This document shows, piece by piece, positions 39,775-49,554 of a DNA stretch of 64,000 nucleotides. A program made the position numbers and the translations under genes. How positions within the stretch are numbered: position 1 is the first letter of the stretch; each line of letters opens with the position of its first letter. Below the pieces are notes generated by a model. It was not told the DNA's origin. It did no database searches and saw only the letters and a program-made list of their open reading frames with translations. The stretch is from Tetramitus jugosus (Eukaryota; Heterolobosea; Eutetramitea; Acrasida; Vahlkampfiidae), in assembly GCA_937625935.1 (NCBI GenBank), contig OW569373.1, positions 409,357-473,356 on the forward strand. The letters are read 5' to 3'.

Positions 39775-40665
39775 TTATTCCAGTTTTCTTGCAACAGTCT
39801 CCACAGACGCTCTAGCAAACACTCGATTGTCCACTCTGCAGATAAGCCCAGGTCTCTTTACGAATGTAATTACTATCTCCTGTTCGAAAGAAGCATCTTC
39901 GTGCTTGTCAGGATTAAACGATTCTCCATTCGCCCCACTTTTGGGTACAAAAACCGTCATTCGAGGCTCAGAGAGTATTAATGTGCCAGCAAGGTGTAAT
40001 GCATTTCTTGTGAGTGTGTTAATACAAGCAAGTATTTCGACATCTAATCCTATCTCTAGCCCAATCTCTTCACGAATCAACCTCTCAACACTACTGTTCA
40101 AGACACGAAGTAAAGATTCGCAATATCTTTCACTTCCTTTGATTTCTTCTAAAGATATCATTCTCGAAATCTCTGTTTTGCTCATTTTCTTACTTTCCAT
40201 TGTTCTCTTCAACAACTTCCAAATTCCTTCACCAAACAAGGATTCTATCAACCTCTGGTGACACGCTCTCTTGCGCTCTACAAAATCAGAAGTACAGAAT
40301 TCAAACTTTGAGGCAAGAGTTGAAAGAAAGTCAGATAGAGAATTAACTGCTTCATCAAAAACATCTGTCACTTGATTGCTAACACTGCCCAAAGAACTAT
40401 CATTTCTTGCTCTTTCATTAACAATCAATTGGTTTTTCTCATGTATTATCTTGTCTTTCTCTTCTACAATTGTTTTCAATTGTTTTTCCATCAGAATTCT
40501 ACTCTCCTTGAGTTCTCTTCTGAAATTCTCGTTCTGATCGTACAACACTCTCTTTTCGTTTTCCAATCTCTCAATTTCTCTTTTCTTCTCTTGAATTTCA
40601 TTCTCAAGTTCCTCAACTTTTTTTTCATTGCTTTTGTTGTTGCCCCATCCAATCAGAGTAAACAT
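39775..40665 (-). CDS. Coiled-coil protein C with GrpE-like C-terminal domain
   Basis: This 296-residue protein starts MFTLIGWGNNK. Residues 15-75 are coiled coil, much shorter than in its closest paralog B. The shared linker reads VNERARNDSSLGS, followed by VFDEAVNSLSDFLSTL and LFGEGIWKLLKRTMESKKMSKT. The end reads SEPRMTVFVPKSG, FNPDKHEDAS, FVKRPGLICRVDNRVFARASVETVARKLE, the clearest GrpE-like end of the four. It is convergent with H2, 68 bp away, as B is with H1, which supports the inverted-duplication reading. Confidence 0.6.
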   Translation of the reverse strand: MFTLIGWGNNKSNEKKVEELENEIQEKKREIERLENEKRVLYDQNENFRRELKESRILMEKQLKTIVEEKDKIIHEKNQLIVNERARNDSSLGSVSNQVTDVFDEAVNSLSDFLSTLASKFEFCTSDFVERKRACHQRLIESLFGEGIWKLLKRTMESKKMSKTEISRMISLEEIKGSERYCESLLRVLNSSVERLIREEIGLEIGLDVEILACINTLTRNALHLAGTLILSEPRMTVFVPKSGANGESFNPDKHEDASFEQEIVITFVKRPGLICRVDNRVFARASVETVARKLE

Positions 40666-40757
40666 GTTTCTTGCTTTTTGTCGAAATCAAAACTTTATCT
40701 GAGAAAATCAGTTACAATTTCTTTTCTCCGTGACACTACGAATTTTTTTTGGACAAC

Positions 40758-41768
40758 TCAGGTGGATTTGTTGGAAGTTTCAACAAAAGCTTTGCAGAAA
40801 ACTTTGTTGTCCTTTTTGCATATTAATCCAGGTCTCTTCATCAACTCAACAACCATTCTGAATTCTGAAGTTGCATCCTCGTGTTTGTCCGGATTGAATT
40901 CACTGCCTTTCTTTGGTGAAATGATTCCCATTTGAGGTTCAGATACCACCAGGTGAGCCGCGAGAAGAAGAGATTGGCGAGAGCACTCTTGAACCAAAGG
41001 ATCTATCATTTTCATCTCTTTACCAACTTCTTTGTCAATCATAGTTTGGATATGGACTCCAATGTGTGTCTGAAAGAGACATTCCAATTCCTTCTTATCC
41101 AGTCCCTTTTCATCACCTTGTTTTCCAGACAATACCATTGCAACACCGTGTTTGGTTACCTTCTTGGTGTCCATTGGCTTCTTCAAAATCTTCCATATAC
41201 CGGGATCAAGGAGTGATTCAAGAAGCTTTTTGTAAATATTCTTCACTATCCTTTTAGAATCATCTAGAGAATCGGAGCCAAGTTCATTCCTCAAAGTACT
41301 TTGTAGATCTGTAATTGAGTCCATCAACAAGTTAAATTGCTCCTGGACTATTTGAGGCCTGATCGAACCGTCGTTCGAATTGCTAGAAACAATTGAACTG
41401 TCATTACTTGCTTTTGCATTGATTATTGCTTGATTTTTCTCGGCTATTATCTTATCTTTTGCTTCAATAGTAGTTTTCATTGCTTCACACTCTTTCAAAA
41501 GTTGATCTCTTTCGGTAGTACTCGTCTTGCATAAAATTTGGTATCTAGAGTTTAGATCTTGTATATCCGCTTCCTTCTCATTCAATACTTGTACCTGCTT
41601 CTCTTTTTCCTCCTTCAATTGTTGCAGTTGTTGTTGAAAATCTTGAATTTGTTTTTGTTGCTCTTGTAGTTTGAAAGAGTCGTCCGGAGCTGATGGTTCT
41701 AACTCGATTTCTGGAGTCTCCTCCTGCTTTTGAGTCACCCTTGTTCTTCTTGACAGTGATTGACCCAT
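40758..41768 (-). CDS. Coiled-coil protein D with GrpE-like C-terminal domain
   Basis: This 336-residue protein begins MGQSLSRRT. Gly2 and Ser6 fit the N-myristoylation pattern, so it may be membrane-anchored; the paralogs A to C lack this. Residues 30-120 are Gln/Glu/Lys-rich coiled coil. The block INAKASNDSSIVSSN, then DLQSTLRNEL and LLDPGIWKILKKPMDTKKVTKHGV, matches protein A more closely than B or C. The end reads SEPQMGIISPKKGSEFNPDKHEDA, then MKRPGLICKKDNKVFCKAFVE, GrpE-like. It lies 92 bp upstream of C in the same orientation, mirroring A and B. Confidence 0.6.
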   Translation of the reverse strand: MGQSLSRRTRVTQKQEETPEIELEPSAPDDSFKLQEQQKQIQDFQQQLQQLKEEKEKQVQVLNEKEADIQDLNSRYQILCKTSTTERDQLLKECEAMKTTIEAKDKIIAEKNQAIINAKASNDSSIVSSNSNDGSIRPQIVQEQFNLLMDSITDLQSTLRNELGSDSLDDSKRIVKNIYKKLLESLLDPGIWKILKKPMDTKKVTKHGVAMVLSGKQGDEKGLDKKELECLFQTHIGVHIQTMIDKEVGKEMKMIDPLVQECSRQSLLLAAHLVVSEPQMGIISPKKGSEFNPDKHEDATSEFRMVVELMKRPGLICKKDNKVFCKAFVETSNKST

Positions 41769-41954
41769 GCTGAAGTTGATTTGTTATTTTTCTTTCAATC
41801 GTGATGTGTGTCACTTTACAACTATTTTTTTTCAGGCCTGAAATTTGAAGGTTCTCCTGTCCTGGACAGGCTTGTTTCATTCTCCGCATTTTTATCTCCC
41901 GACAACAGTTTCCGCTCCAAAAAAAAGTATGAAGTGTTCTGTGACAGCTCTCCA

Positions 41955-42240
41955 ATGGCCAAGCACAAGAAAGGAGGAGAATACTTTAAATATCTTCACG
42001 GCATTCATACACTCAGCATGAAGGATCTGAATATCTCACATCTGGCATTTCCTCATTTGATTGGTATTCTCACGCTCGATATGAGAGGTTGCCATCATGT
42101 GTCTGGCTAAGCATTTGCTCATTTGGCTAGTGTTCATTCACTCAACATCAGTCGTTGCAAAAAATCACATTTAACGTGTTTCCTCATTTGTTTGGCATTC
42201 ACACACTCCTTATGGACGCTTGCGAGCTAAGTTACTCTCC
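41955..42240 (+). pseudogene. Leucine-rich-repeat-like fragment
   Basis: About four units of roughly 22 residues follow the pattern F-HL-GIHTL-M--C: FKYLHGIHTLSMKD, FPHLIGILTLDMRGCHH, AFAHLASVHSLNISRCKK and FPHLFGIHTLLMDACEL. An in-frame stop lies between the second and third units, and a frame change precedes the fourth. This is a decayed fragment of a leucine-rich-repeat or F-box-type protein. The function is not recoverable. Confidence 0.5.
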
Positions 42241-42917
42241 TCCAGTCAATTTTTTCAGGATCCTCCTCGAGATACACAAAAATACAGGGGGAGATATCCG
42301 CAGACTCCCTTGGTACATCTGTAGACAAGATAAGACTTTCATCGAAAGGGTGGTTGAGCATTGTGAATCCAGTTCCGTGTAGAGATACTGGTAATCGAAC
42401 ATTCCAAGTTTTCTGGCAATAGCACCTCCTAGGCCTCAGACTGCCAGTATGAACTTTCTTTGCTTCCTCTAGACCAGCGATATATGACCACTTTACTCCA
42501 GTGCTAATTTGCAGGACATCACGACTCATCTCCACTAACTCTTGATCAGACGGGTTTCATGCGACAAATTTCTTGGGAACTGGCGTCTCATCGTGTTCAG
42601 TACTGCTGTTTGTTTTCTTTTCTCCTGCTTTGTTAATAGATGATACAGCAGATTTTCTTCCGGGTCGGTTCAGTGGTTGTTTGGCATTACTATTCAACCT
42701 CGAGCATTGGTTTCAATCTGTTTCGCTGCCATCCTCTATTTAGGTCAAAGAAAGTTAGATATGTTCTGATAACAAGATTAAGTCACTTTGAACTGACCCT
42801 ATCTGAAGAAACTTGTTCTTCCAGTGAACCTTGAATATATCATCACTGTTGCCATTGTCAGCAGTAGGATCCCTTCTAAAGGAGTTTGTCGTCGTTTCTC
42901 GACCACAATCCATTGCA
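42241..42917. other. Intergenic region
   Basis: No gene is recognised between the repeat fragment and the metallophosphoesterase. Short ORFs on both strands lack coding character. It holds the promoter of the next gene. Confidence 0.45.
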
Positions 42918-43099
42918 TGAAGCAATCGTTCTGCCATCACTCCGACACGCGACGGAATTCCGTTAGTTCAAAAAAAAGCTACGGTGATTGGAATAACCAA
43001 CGGTTGAATAATCAAACCAAGGCATCCATTTTCGGTTGGTTGGCAAGAAGAGAAAGGAAAGGACCAACAAAAAGAAGCAACAACACTGTAACCTCAATA

Positions 43100-44182
43100 A
43101 TGGTGAGCTGGTGGTCAAAACCAACAACAATCGCGCTCTTTGTAGCGTCATTTACTGTCGTTTCTCTTTTCTTAATGTATCATGTAACAGCAGTGTCGTG
43201 CAGTCGAACACTTCGTTTCCAATCCAATGGTAAATTTAAGATTGTTCAATTCACGGATATGCACTTTGGTGAGAATGGGCAAAATGATGAAAAAACAATG
43301 AAACAACAAGCTCAGATTCTTAAGTGGGAACAACCAGATTTCGTGGTCATATCTGGAGACTCCATCAGTGGTCATCACTATTCCCAAAAAGTTGGTTGCA
43401 TGAAGGATGGAGTCGCTGGTTGCTATCCATTGACTGTCCGAGCAATGATGGATGCCAACATTACTTGGGCATACATTCTAGGGAATCACGACGGAGAAGG
43501 AAATTTGTCTCGTGAGCAAGTTATGAAGCTCGATTTGGGATATCCATTGAGTATGAGTCAAATGGGACCCAATTCGATTAGTGGTCACTCGAATTATGTG
43601 CTCCAAGTTCTTGGATCCAATAGTGACAAAGCTGTCAGTCACCTGTACTTTATGGACACTGGAAACAGAGAATGTATGGGTGTTCCTGGATGGAGTTGTA
43701 TGATGCCTGATCAAGTAGAGTGGTATCGAACAACTTCGATGGAATTGAGAAGAAAACATGGTGCTATTCTTCCTTCTTTGGCCTTTTTCCACATTGCTTC
43801 TCAGGAGTACATGACTTCGCTCAACAATTTACAAGGAAGAGGAACAAAGAAGGAGACAGTGTGCTGTTCATCGGTCAACACTGGAATATTGGGAGCATTC
43901 AAGGAGATGCAGGATGTGAAAGCAACGTATGTTGGTCACGATCACAACAATGACTACATTGTCGATTACAACGGTGTGACACTCAACTATGGAAGAAAGA
44001 CTGGCTTTGGTGGTTACTTTGGTAAGCATTTCAAGAGAGGTGCCAGAGTGATTCAAATCACTGAATCTCCCTTCAAGATCGACACATGGGTGAGACAAGA
44101 AGATGGAACCATTGATAGGCAAACCGACACTCTCACCACATCCAAGTCTCCACAGTTAAAATGTGGTGGCGCAAATTCGTAA
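43100..44182 (+). CDS. Calcineurin-like metallophosphoesterase with signal anchor
   Basis: From the Met at 43100 the product has 360 residues. It starts with a signal anchor (TTIALFVASFTVVSLFLMYHV). The five metallophosphoesterase blocks follow in order: QFTDMHFG, SGDSISG, ILGNHDGEG, an FFH segment, and YVGHDHNND. These bind the two metal ions. The spacing resembles the purple-acid-phosphatase-29/Dcr2 group, so a secreted or endomembrane phosphatase is likely. The frame remains open upstream with another ATG at 42918, which would add 60 polar residues before the anchor; the inner Met is preferred because the anchor then begins the protein. Full length and single-exon. Confidence 0.85.
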   Translation: MVSWWSKPTTIALFVASFTVVSLFLMYHVTAVSCSRTLRFQSNGKFKIVQFTDMHFGENGQNDEKTMKQQAQILKWEQPDFVVISGDSISGHHYSQKVGCMKDGVAGCYPLTVRAMMDANITWAYILGNHDGEGNLSREQVMKLDLGYPLSMSQMGPNSISGHSNYVLQVLGSNSDKAVSHLYFMDTGNRECMGVPGWSCMMPDQVEWYRTTSMELRRKHGAILPSLAFFHIASQEYMTSLNNLQGRGTKKETVCCSSVNTGILGAFKEMQDVKATYVGHDHNNDYIVDYNGVTLNYGRKTGFGGYFGKHFKRGARVIQITESPFKIDTWVRQEDGTIDRQTDTLTTSKSPQLKCGGANS

Positions 44183-44391
44183 TTCTCATTTCTATCGCAA
44201 GTACATGTAAATATATGACAAGAGCTTAAGTATTTCGAACGATCCCTTACTGTCTTTTGTTTGATCATCCACTCACTCCAACCACTGAGACTTTAAGTTT
44301 TAACTCAGTTGTTTCGACACCACATATGTACGTAAGAAGAAAGCAGCCATACTAAACTATATACACAGAATTCGCTACCGAATAGATTGAC

Positions 44392-45309
44392 TTAATTGCG
44401 TCCATATTTGTTGCCAGTCAAAAAATCACCCCAAGAACTTCTCGATCCATGCAAATCCAATTTCCACTTCTTGGCCAACAGGCTCAACACACTCTGATCA
44501 TGTCTGTGATCCTTGAAACCTGGATCATTCGGCAATCCGAACGTGTTTTCGTCATCAGTACTTGCTCTCGTATCCTGCATGTACGTTAACCATTCACCAA
44601 TGAATCTCCGAGCTTTGAATGTGTTCTTGACGACGATCGATGCAGCGTTCATTTGCCCTGACAACTTGATTTCCGTATCAGAGTCCATTCCCATCAACAC
44701 AAATAAATCTCGCTTCGTATAATGCCCCTCCGGATACCCCATTGGGAATATAACAATATTCTGTGTGTTTAACAATTTCTCGACGCCATTTCCTGGTACA
44801 ATAAATGGGCTCTTGTTCTCCTTGCCAGAATCCGCGTATATAATGTAGTCATCTGGTTTTGCGACATTGAGCATCGTGTGAAGTATAATATAAGGCTTCC
44901 ACAACCAGTAACCAGAACCTCTCTTCCTTGATAGGATATCCTTGTTCTTCTCTCTAAATTCATTGTCCAACGAGTTCATATTGAACATGAGACACTCATC
45001 GACTTTTCCCTTGGATAGTGCGCACTCACAGTTTCGTTTCTGAGCATTTTTGAAACCTCGATCAGCAAAGTTTATATGATAAATATATCCTGGTTTCGTT
45101 TTTGCTTTTGAATCTGCTGACTGCTGCTGTTGTTGTTGATCGAGAGTGGTGATGGTGACAGATTCATTTGTGGATGTTGTGTCGATAAAGTCACGATAGT
45201 TTATGACCCAAACAACACTCACAACAACGAGAACAATGAAGATAGTAAGTGCCAGTTTGACTCGCGAAGATGAGAGAGCCAATTTTTGAAAATGCGATGA
45301 TGACAACAT
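44392..45309 (-). CDS. Golgi-type glycosyltransferase-like type II membrane protein
   Basis: From the Met at 45309 the product has 305 residues. A signal anchor lies at about residues 18-38 (LALTIFIVLVVVSVVWVI), followed by a Gln/Ser-rich stem. The core has RGSGYWLWKPYIILHTM, then DDYIIYADSGKEN, a pattern found in nucleotide-sugar transferases in which YADSG gives a DxD-like acidic site. The later part, GMDSDTEIKLSGQMNAASIVV and the final HDQSVLSLL, is typical of the same group. It probably adds a sugar to glycoproteins or glycolipids in the secretory pathway. Donor and acceptor are unknown. Confidence 0.7.
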   Translation of the reverse strand: MLSSSHFQKLALSSSRVKLALTIFIVLVVVSVVWVINYRDFIDTTSTNESVTITTLDQQQQQQSADSKAKTKPGYIYHINFADRGFKNAQKRNCECALSKGKVDECLMFNMNSLDNEFREKNKDILSRKRGSGYWLWKPYIILHTMLNVAKPDDYIIYADSGKENKSPFIVPGNGVEKLLNTQNIVIFPMGYPEGHYTKRDLFVLMGMDSDTEIKLSGQMNAASIVVKNTFKARRFIGEWLTYMQDTRASTDDENTFGLPNDPGFKDHRHDQSVLSLLAKKWKLDLHGSRSSWGDFLTGNKYGRN

Positions 45310-45688
45310 GATTTGGTTTTGTTGTGAACAAAAATGCCAAACCAACTCTCATGTGTGTCAATTGTCGGGCTCACGCGATAATTTTAGGAGAATTGTTTCG
45401 AGTACCTCACAATCCAGATCGCAGATGTGGACGAGGGTACGAGAGATATGTTGATTATGATTGTTTGACCGAAGACTTCAATTCTCAACATCATGGTTGT
45501 ATGAGTGGGAAAGTCACGATGTCTGCAATCCGAGTCAAAACACAATAACAACCAAAACTTCATAATCAACCTTCTTCAGAGACCTGACGCGAGTGTATTT
45601 CGAAGATTCTTTCGTAAGTGAACGAAATTCTTGAAGACACGACCCATTTTCATTGGCCAATTGCAAATAATTTGGTTGAATAACGTTC
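45310..45688. other. Intergenic region
   Basis: Divergent promoter region for the glycosyltransferase and the small protein that follows. No further gene is seen. Confidence 0.45.
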
Positions 45689-46198
45689 ATGATTGTTATC
45701 CTACACCCATTTGAAGCTTTGAACATTTTGGGCGTTATCCACAAGAAAAAAACACAAAAAATAAAATACGTCACGCCATTTGTTGTAGTCAGATTCACAA
45801 GCCCAACTGAAGGAGTATCCGTAGAGGGTATAAACAAACCTGATTTGCCAGCATTTTTGAGAGCTGTACATCAACAACATCAATTACAGACGAGCGATAA
45901 TGGTGCTCTAAAACAATTGTCGGACGATGAATTGGCAAAAAAATATTTGGAAATGAATTTATTAGGGGGGGGAATTTTTGGAATGGCCCCTTGTGTAACC
46001 TTGGGCGAGTATAAAAACGATACTGGCCAACACTATATCAAGTGTAGACCCACACCTGTTCTAAACTCATTGGAGAGTCTTGGATGGACTCTCAAAACAA
46101 TGAAATTAACATCTCATTCTTGGGACCTCTCTTATTGCGAAGAGAATGAAGAAAAAACAGATGAGTCAGAAACCACTGTTTATCTCTTCACAAAATAA
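45689..46198 (+). CDS. Small protein, possibly GFRP-like
   Basis: This 169-residue single-exon protein has no membrane segment. The second half (APCVTLGEYKNDTGQHYIKCRPTP, VLNSLESLGWTLKTMKLTSHSWDLSYCEEN, TTVYLFTK) has the order of strands and helix seen in GTP cyclohydrolase I feedback regulatory protein: a polar strand, P--VL--LE--G, then a final W-L or Y-F strand. GFRP-like proteins bind GTP cyclohydrolase and tune pterin synthesis. The match is weak, and the first 85 residues do not match. It may simply be a lineage-specific protein. Confidence 0.45.
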   Translation: MIVILHPFEALNILGVIHKKKTQKIKYVTPFVVVRFTSPTEGVSVEGINKPDLPAFLRAVHQQHQLQTSDNGALKQLSDDELAKKYLEMNLLGGGIFGMAPCVTLGEYKNDTGQHYIKCRPTPVLNSLESLGWTLKTMKLTSHSWDLSYCEENEEKTDESETTVYLFTK

Positions 46199-46379
46199 AC
46201 ACAACCTCTTCATATGCCAGTAAACACCTTGGTTTTTGTTTGAGTCAGATAGTGTTGCACAAAGCTTCCTCAAAAGATGATTGACTGATGAGGTCAATAC
46301 AGACTCTTTTGGTGGCGAACCCATTGTTTTTATTAATTTCGGGTCAAGCAGCAACAAGGCCTTCCAGTGGAAAAGAGAT

Positions 46380-48180
46380 GCCCACACCCATTGCACCCAC
46401 TGTTGAGAACATTGGATTTCAGGATCCATAGATGACTTGTTGTACCTTCTCAAGAGTCAGCCATATTGGCCTCACGGTCAAGAACTATTCCTATATTTCT
46501 GTCCTCAATTCCACCCTCTCTGGCAAGCATCGCTTCTGTATTCACGCCTTGATGCTCGATGTGATTGGTCAGGGTGTTGATATCGAACAGCACACCTTTG
46601 ATGAAAGGTACTCTCCATATGAAACTTGTTTGGTGGTCGAGGTTCGCTCCAAAGCCACCCAGCGATTCATTGAGCGTTTCAATCACATGACTGGAGAAAA
46701 GGTCAAGCCATCTTCCATCCACATGACAGTTGGTGCTCGCTATCGCAAAACCTGAACTCCACCCTCACACTAATAAACCATAACAAATCCGTCACTATCT
46801 TTGTTGACAACCCACAATGAATTCATCCACTGCTCAGGTGCTTCATACTTGAAGTGAGATTGCAATGAAAATCAACGTGGATTAGATTATGCGATATGTC
46901 CAAGCTGTTACGGAGCAAATGGCCATTTCATTCTTGACACTCGAGCATGACACTACAGCCATTCCATTCTTGCCAACAGAGCACTGCACTAAAGCTAGTA
47001 CCCCATTCACATACAAAACAGGCCTCCACAATCCACCATCTGTTGCTTCTTTGCATCGTGATTTGTTGTTGCATGATGAAGAGTCCAACCTTGGTTTGTT
47101 CTCTCATGCTTTTGCTCCCAAGAAAGTGGAGCTCACTAGTCCCATGTCTTTTGGTTTGACTAGTCATCAAGGCATCAAGGAAACAAGAGACGATGACACA
47201 GTGACCATCATGCCACTTTCATTGACTGACAGAGGGCAAGAGTTGTCAACTGCAAGTGCTTCAGAAGCAGACGAAAATGGTACTTGCAACAGCACATGCG
47301 ACTCGATGAATGAGACGCCGAACAAGGATGAGACACTGGAGATCATCATTGGTGTTGATCGAGCGACCAATCACTGCCAACACTTGGAAATTGACCTCTC
47401 CCAGTTGGAAGCCTCACACACCAAACGATCCAACATTGTGTCACTCTACCAGTGTCAAGTCAATCCGACCAACCAAGAAGAAACGATGGAAAAAAAGTTG
47501 GAGCGAGTGTTTTGTGGCGAACTGAATCTTGACCAGTCCCACTTGTCATGCTTACATCACACACGAACCAAGGGCACTGATGTTGTGGATCACTATCACC
47601 CTGCTCACGAGTATGGTTATGTGCTACAAGTCGATGGCCACGACGAGTTGATTGTGGTGCCCTACTCTACACAATAACAGCCTCACATCACAATGGAGCG
47701 ACGACTCAAGAATGGAGTGGACAACTTCGATTCATAGCCTCAACAAGTCAGTGTTGAACTTCCTCGAGCACCAACACCAGGTTTGCAAAGTCTGACACCG
47801 ACCCATCCAAACAACAACAAGCACCAACGGGAAGAAGCCATTGCTATTGTGCCATCAGTGGAACCGATCAAGACTACCTGGTGCACATTCAGTGGGGTGA
47901 TCGAAGCCGGAAGCTCATGTTTATTTCGGCACCTATGTCTACGTGAGGTACTACAACAGCATGACAGTCATTCACACGGACAGCCTCAAGCAAGTGTTTG
48001 ACTGCGAGAGCAAGGTGCAAATGGATCATTGCTTGCCGTTGATTGAGACCATTCTGTACAAGCGACAACTCACTCTGGATGCACTGGCCGAGGAACTCTT
48101 CTCTCACTTGTTCACGATGATTGACTACAGGCACTTTGCGCAGAAAGACCAGTGGAAGAAGATGCTTGCCCAGTTCCAAA
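46380..48180 (+). pseudogene. Interrupted coding region, family not recognised
   Basis: Three plus-strand frames (46432-46755, 46889-47677 and 47943-48239) have protein-like composition and richer GC than their neighbours, but stops separate them and none starts convincingly. Phrases such as CLVVEVRSKATQRFIERFNHM, VDHYHPAHEYGYVLQVDGHDE and CLPLIETILYKRQLTLDALAEELF look like real protein. I cannot name a family. It could be one gene broken by frameshifts or several fragments brought together. A small region of similar character is at 53.5-53.8 kb. Confidence 0.35.
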
Positions 48181-48189
48181 CTCGACGAA

Positions 48190-49482
48190 GAGGGTCCATA
48201 CATTTATTACAGCAGGAGAATATCACACGACGATTTTAACACAAGATGGTCATATTTATTCTTGGGGTTGGACAGATTTTGGTGCACCTTTCTCTGTTGA
48301 CAATGTACCTGTCCGAGTGAGTATGAATGGGTTGTTAAACGAAAAGACAGTATCTCAATTTATAGTGAAATGATTTTGATATGCTTGCTTTGACCAATGG
48401 TGGAAAGTTAGGTTACCTGAAGAGTAACTATTCCACGCGGGTCAACATGAACAATGTTGATTCTGAACAAACCTTAACTAGCTTTTTCATTGGTGCAAAC
48501 ACAATGGGATTCCTTGGAGCCATATGTGAGCAAGGGTATTTTGGTTAAGAGTGTAATCTTTTCAACTGACTGCTATGATGTAGAACGCGAGGATGAAACA
48601 AGGGTCTGCTTTTGGGTGTGTTCAAATGAAAAGATGTTAAATTGATCAGTCGTATCTCGGAAGGAGCGTTCGGTGTTGTATTCGAAGGAGAGTGGAAAAG
48701 TAACACCGTGGCTGTAAAAAAGATGAAAGTATCGGATGATGAATCTTTTGTCAGACAAGTTTGCGTCATCCAAATATTCTCTACTTGTATGGATACTCTT
48801 CTGAATGATAATGGAGACAAGTTTTTGATAACGGAATTCGCTGTGAATGAATGGGAGTTTGCACAAAGTTCTTCATTCAAGCAATGTCACTCTCAAACCT
48901 TTTGATCAGAAGATGAATATCTTATGTCAGATTGCAGATACAATGGCTTATTTGCATGGAAGAAGTTCTCGAATTGTTCACAGAGACTTGAAGCCACAGA
49001 ATATTTTATTAGGTGAGAATTATCATGCCAGAATATGTGACTTTGGTTTGAGTAAAAGCAATGATACATCTTTTACAATCGGGAGATCCTACGGAACAAT
49101 TGAGTACTGTGCTACGGAGCTTTTGAAACATCGAGAACATGATGAAACGTGTGACACTTACAGTTTTGGAATTATTATGCTTGAAATTTTTATCTTGGAT
49201 GCTCCCTATTGCCAGATTTCATACTCATCAGTATTTACGCTTGGATTGGATATTGTGAGAGGATTGAGACCACCCATACAATCAAATGACTCTCAATCAC
49301 TTTTGAACTTCTTCCCAAAGAGTAACACAACGAACATGCCTTCATCCGACATTCCTTCCATTGTGCAAGATTTTTCTCCATTTCCACACGGTGTTGGAAT
49401 GCAGATGCAACCAAGCGTCTGTCATTTGAAGAAATAACAACAGAATTGGACAAAATAGAGAGGAGTAGCAAAAACTTTTAAG
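48190..49482 (+). pseudogene. Broken RCC1-repeat plus TKL-like protein kinase gene
   Basis: It begins with one RCC1 blade (TAGEYHTTILTQDGHIYSWGWTDFG) and, after interrupted sequence, a kinase: SRISEGAFGVVFEGEWKSNTVAVKKM, HRDLKPQNILL, CDFGLSKS, then TYSFGIIMLEI. The motifs would be catalytically sound, but at least three frame changes break the gene. RHPNILYLYGYSSE lies out of frame. GAATGAATGG near 48850 contains a 4-base duplication of AATG that shifts the frame before NGSLHKVLHSS. The end (ADATKRLSFEEI) is again in another frame. Plus-strand order RCC1 then kinase suggests a former receptor-like fusion. Confidence 0.7.
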
Positions 49483-49554
49483 TTAACTTGGGACTCAAAT
49501 TTTGTTGTTCATGTCATATCTCCGCTCGTTTGACAAATCAAAAACTTGAAAAAA

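Noticed and set aside
32661-41768. The Hsp70/coiled-coil cluster considered as a bacterial operon
   Set aside because: Genes are in both orientations, H1 has a spliceosomal-type intron, and spacing and codon use match the eukaryotic neighbours.
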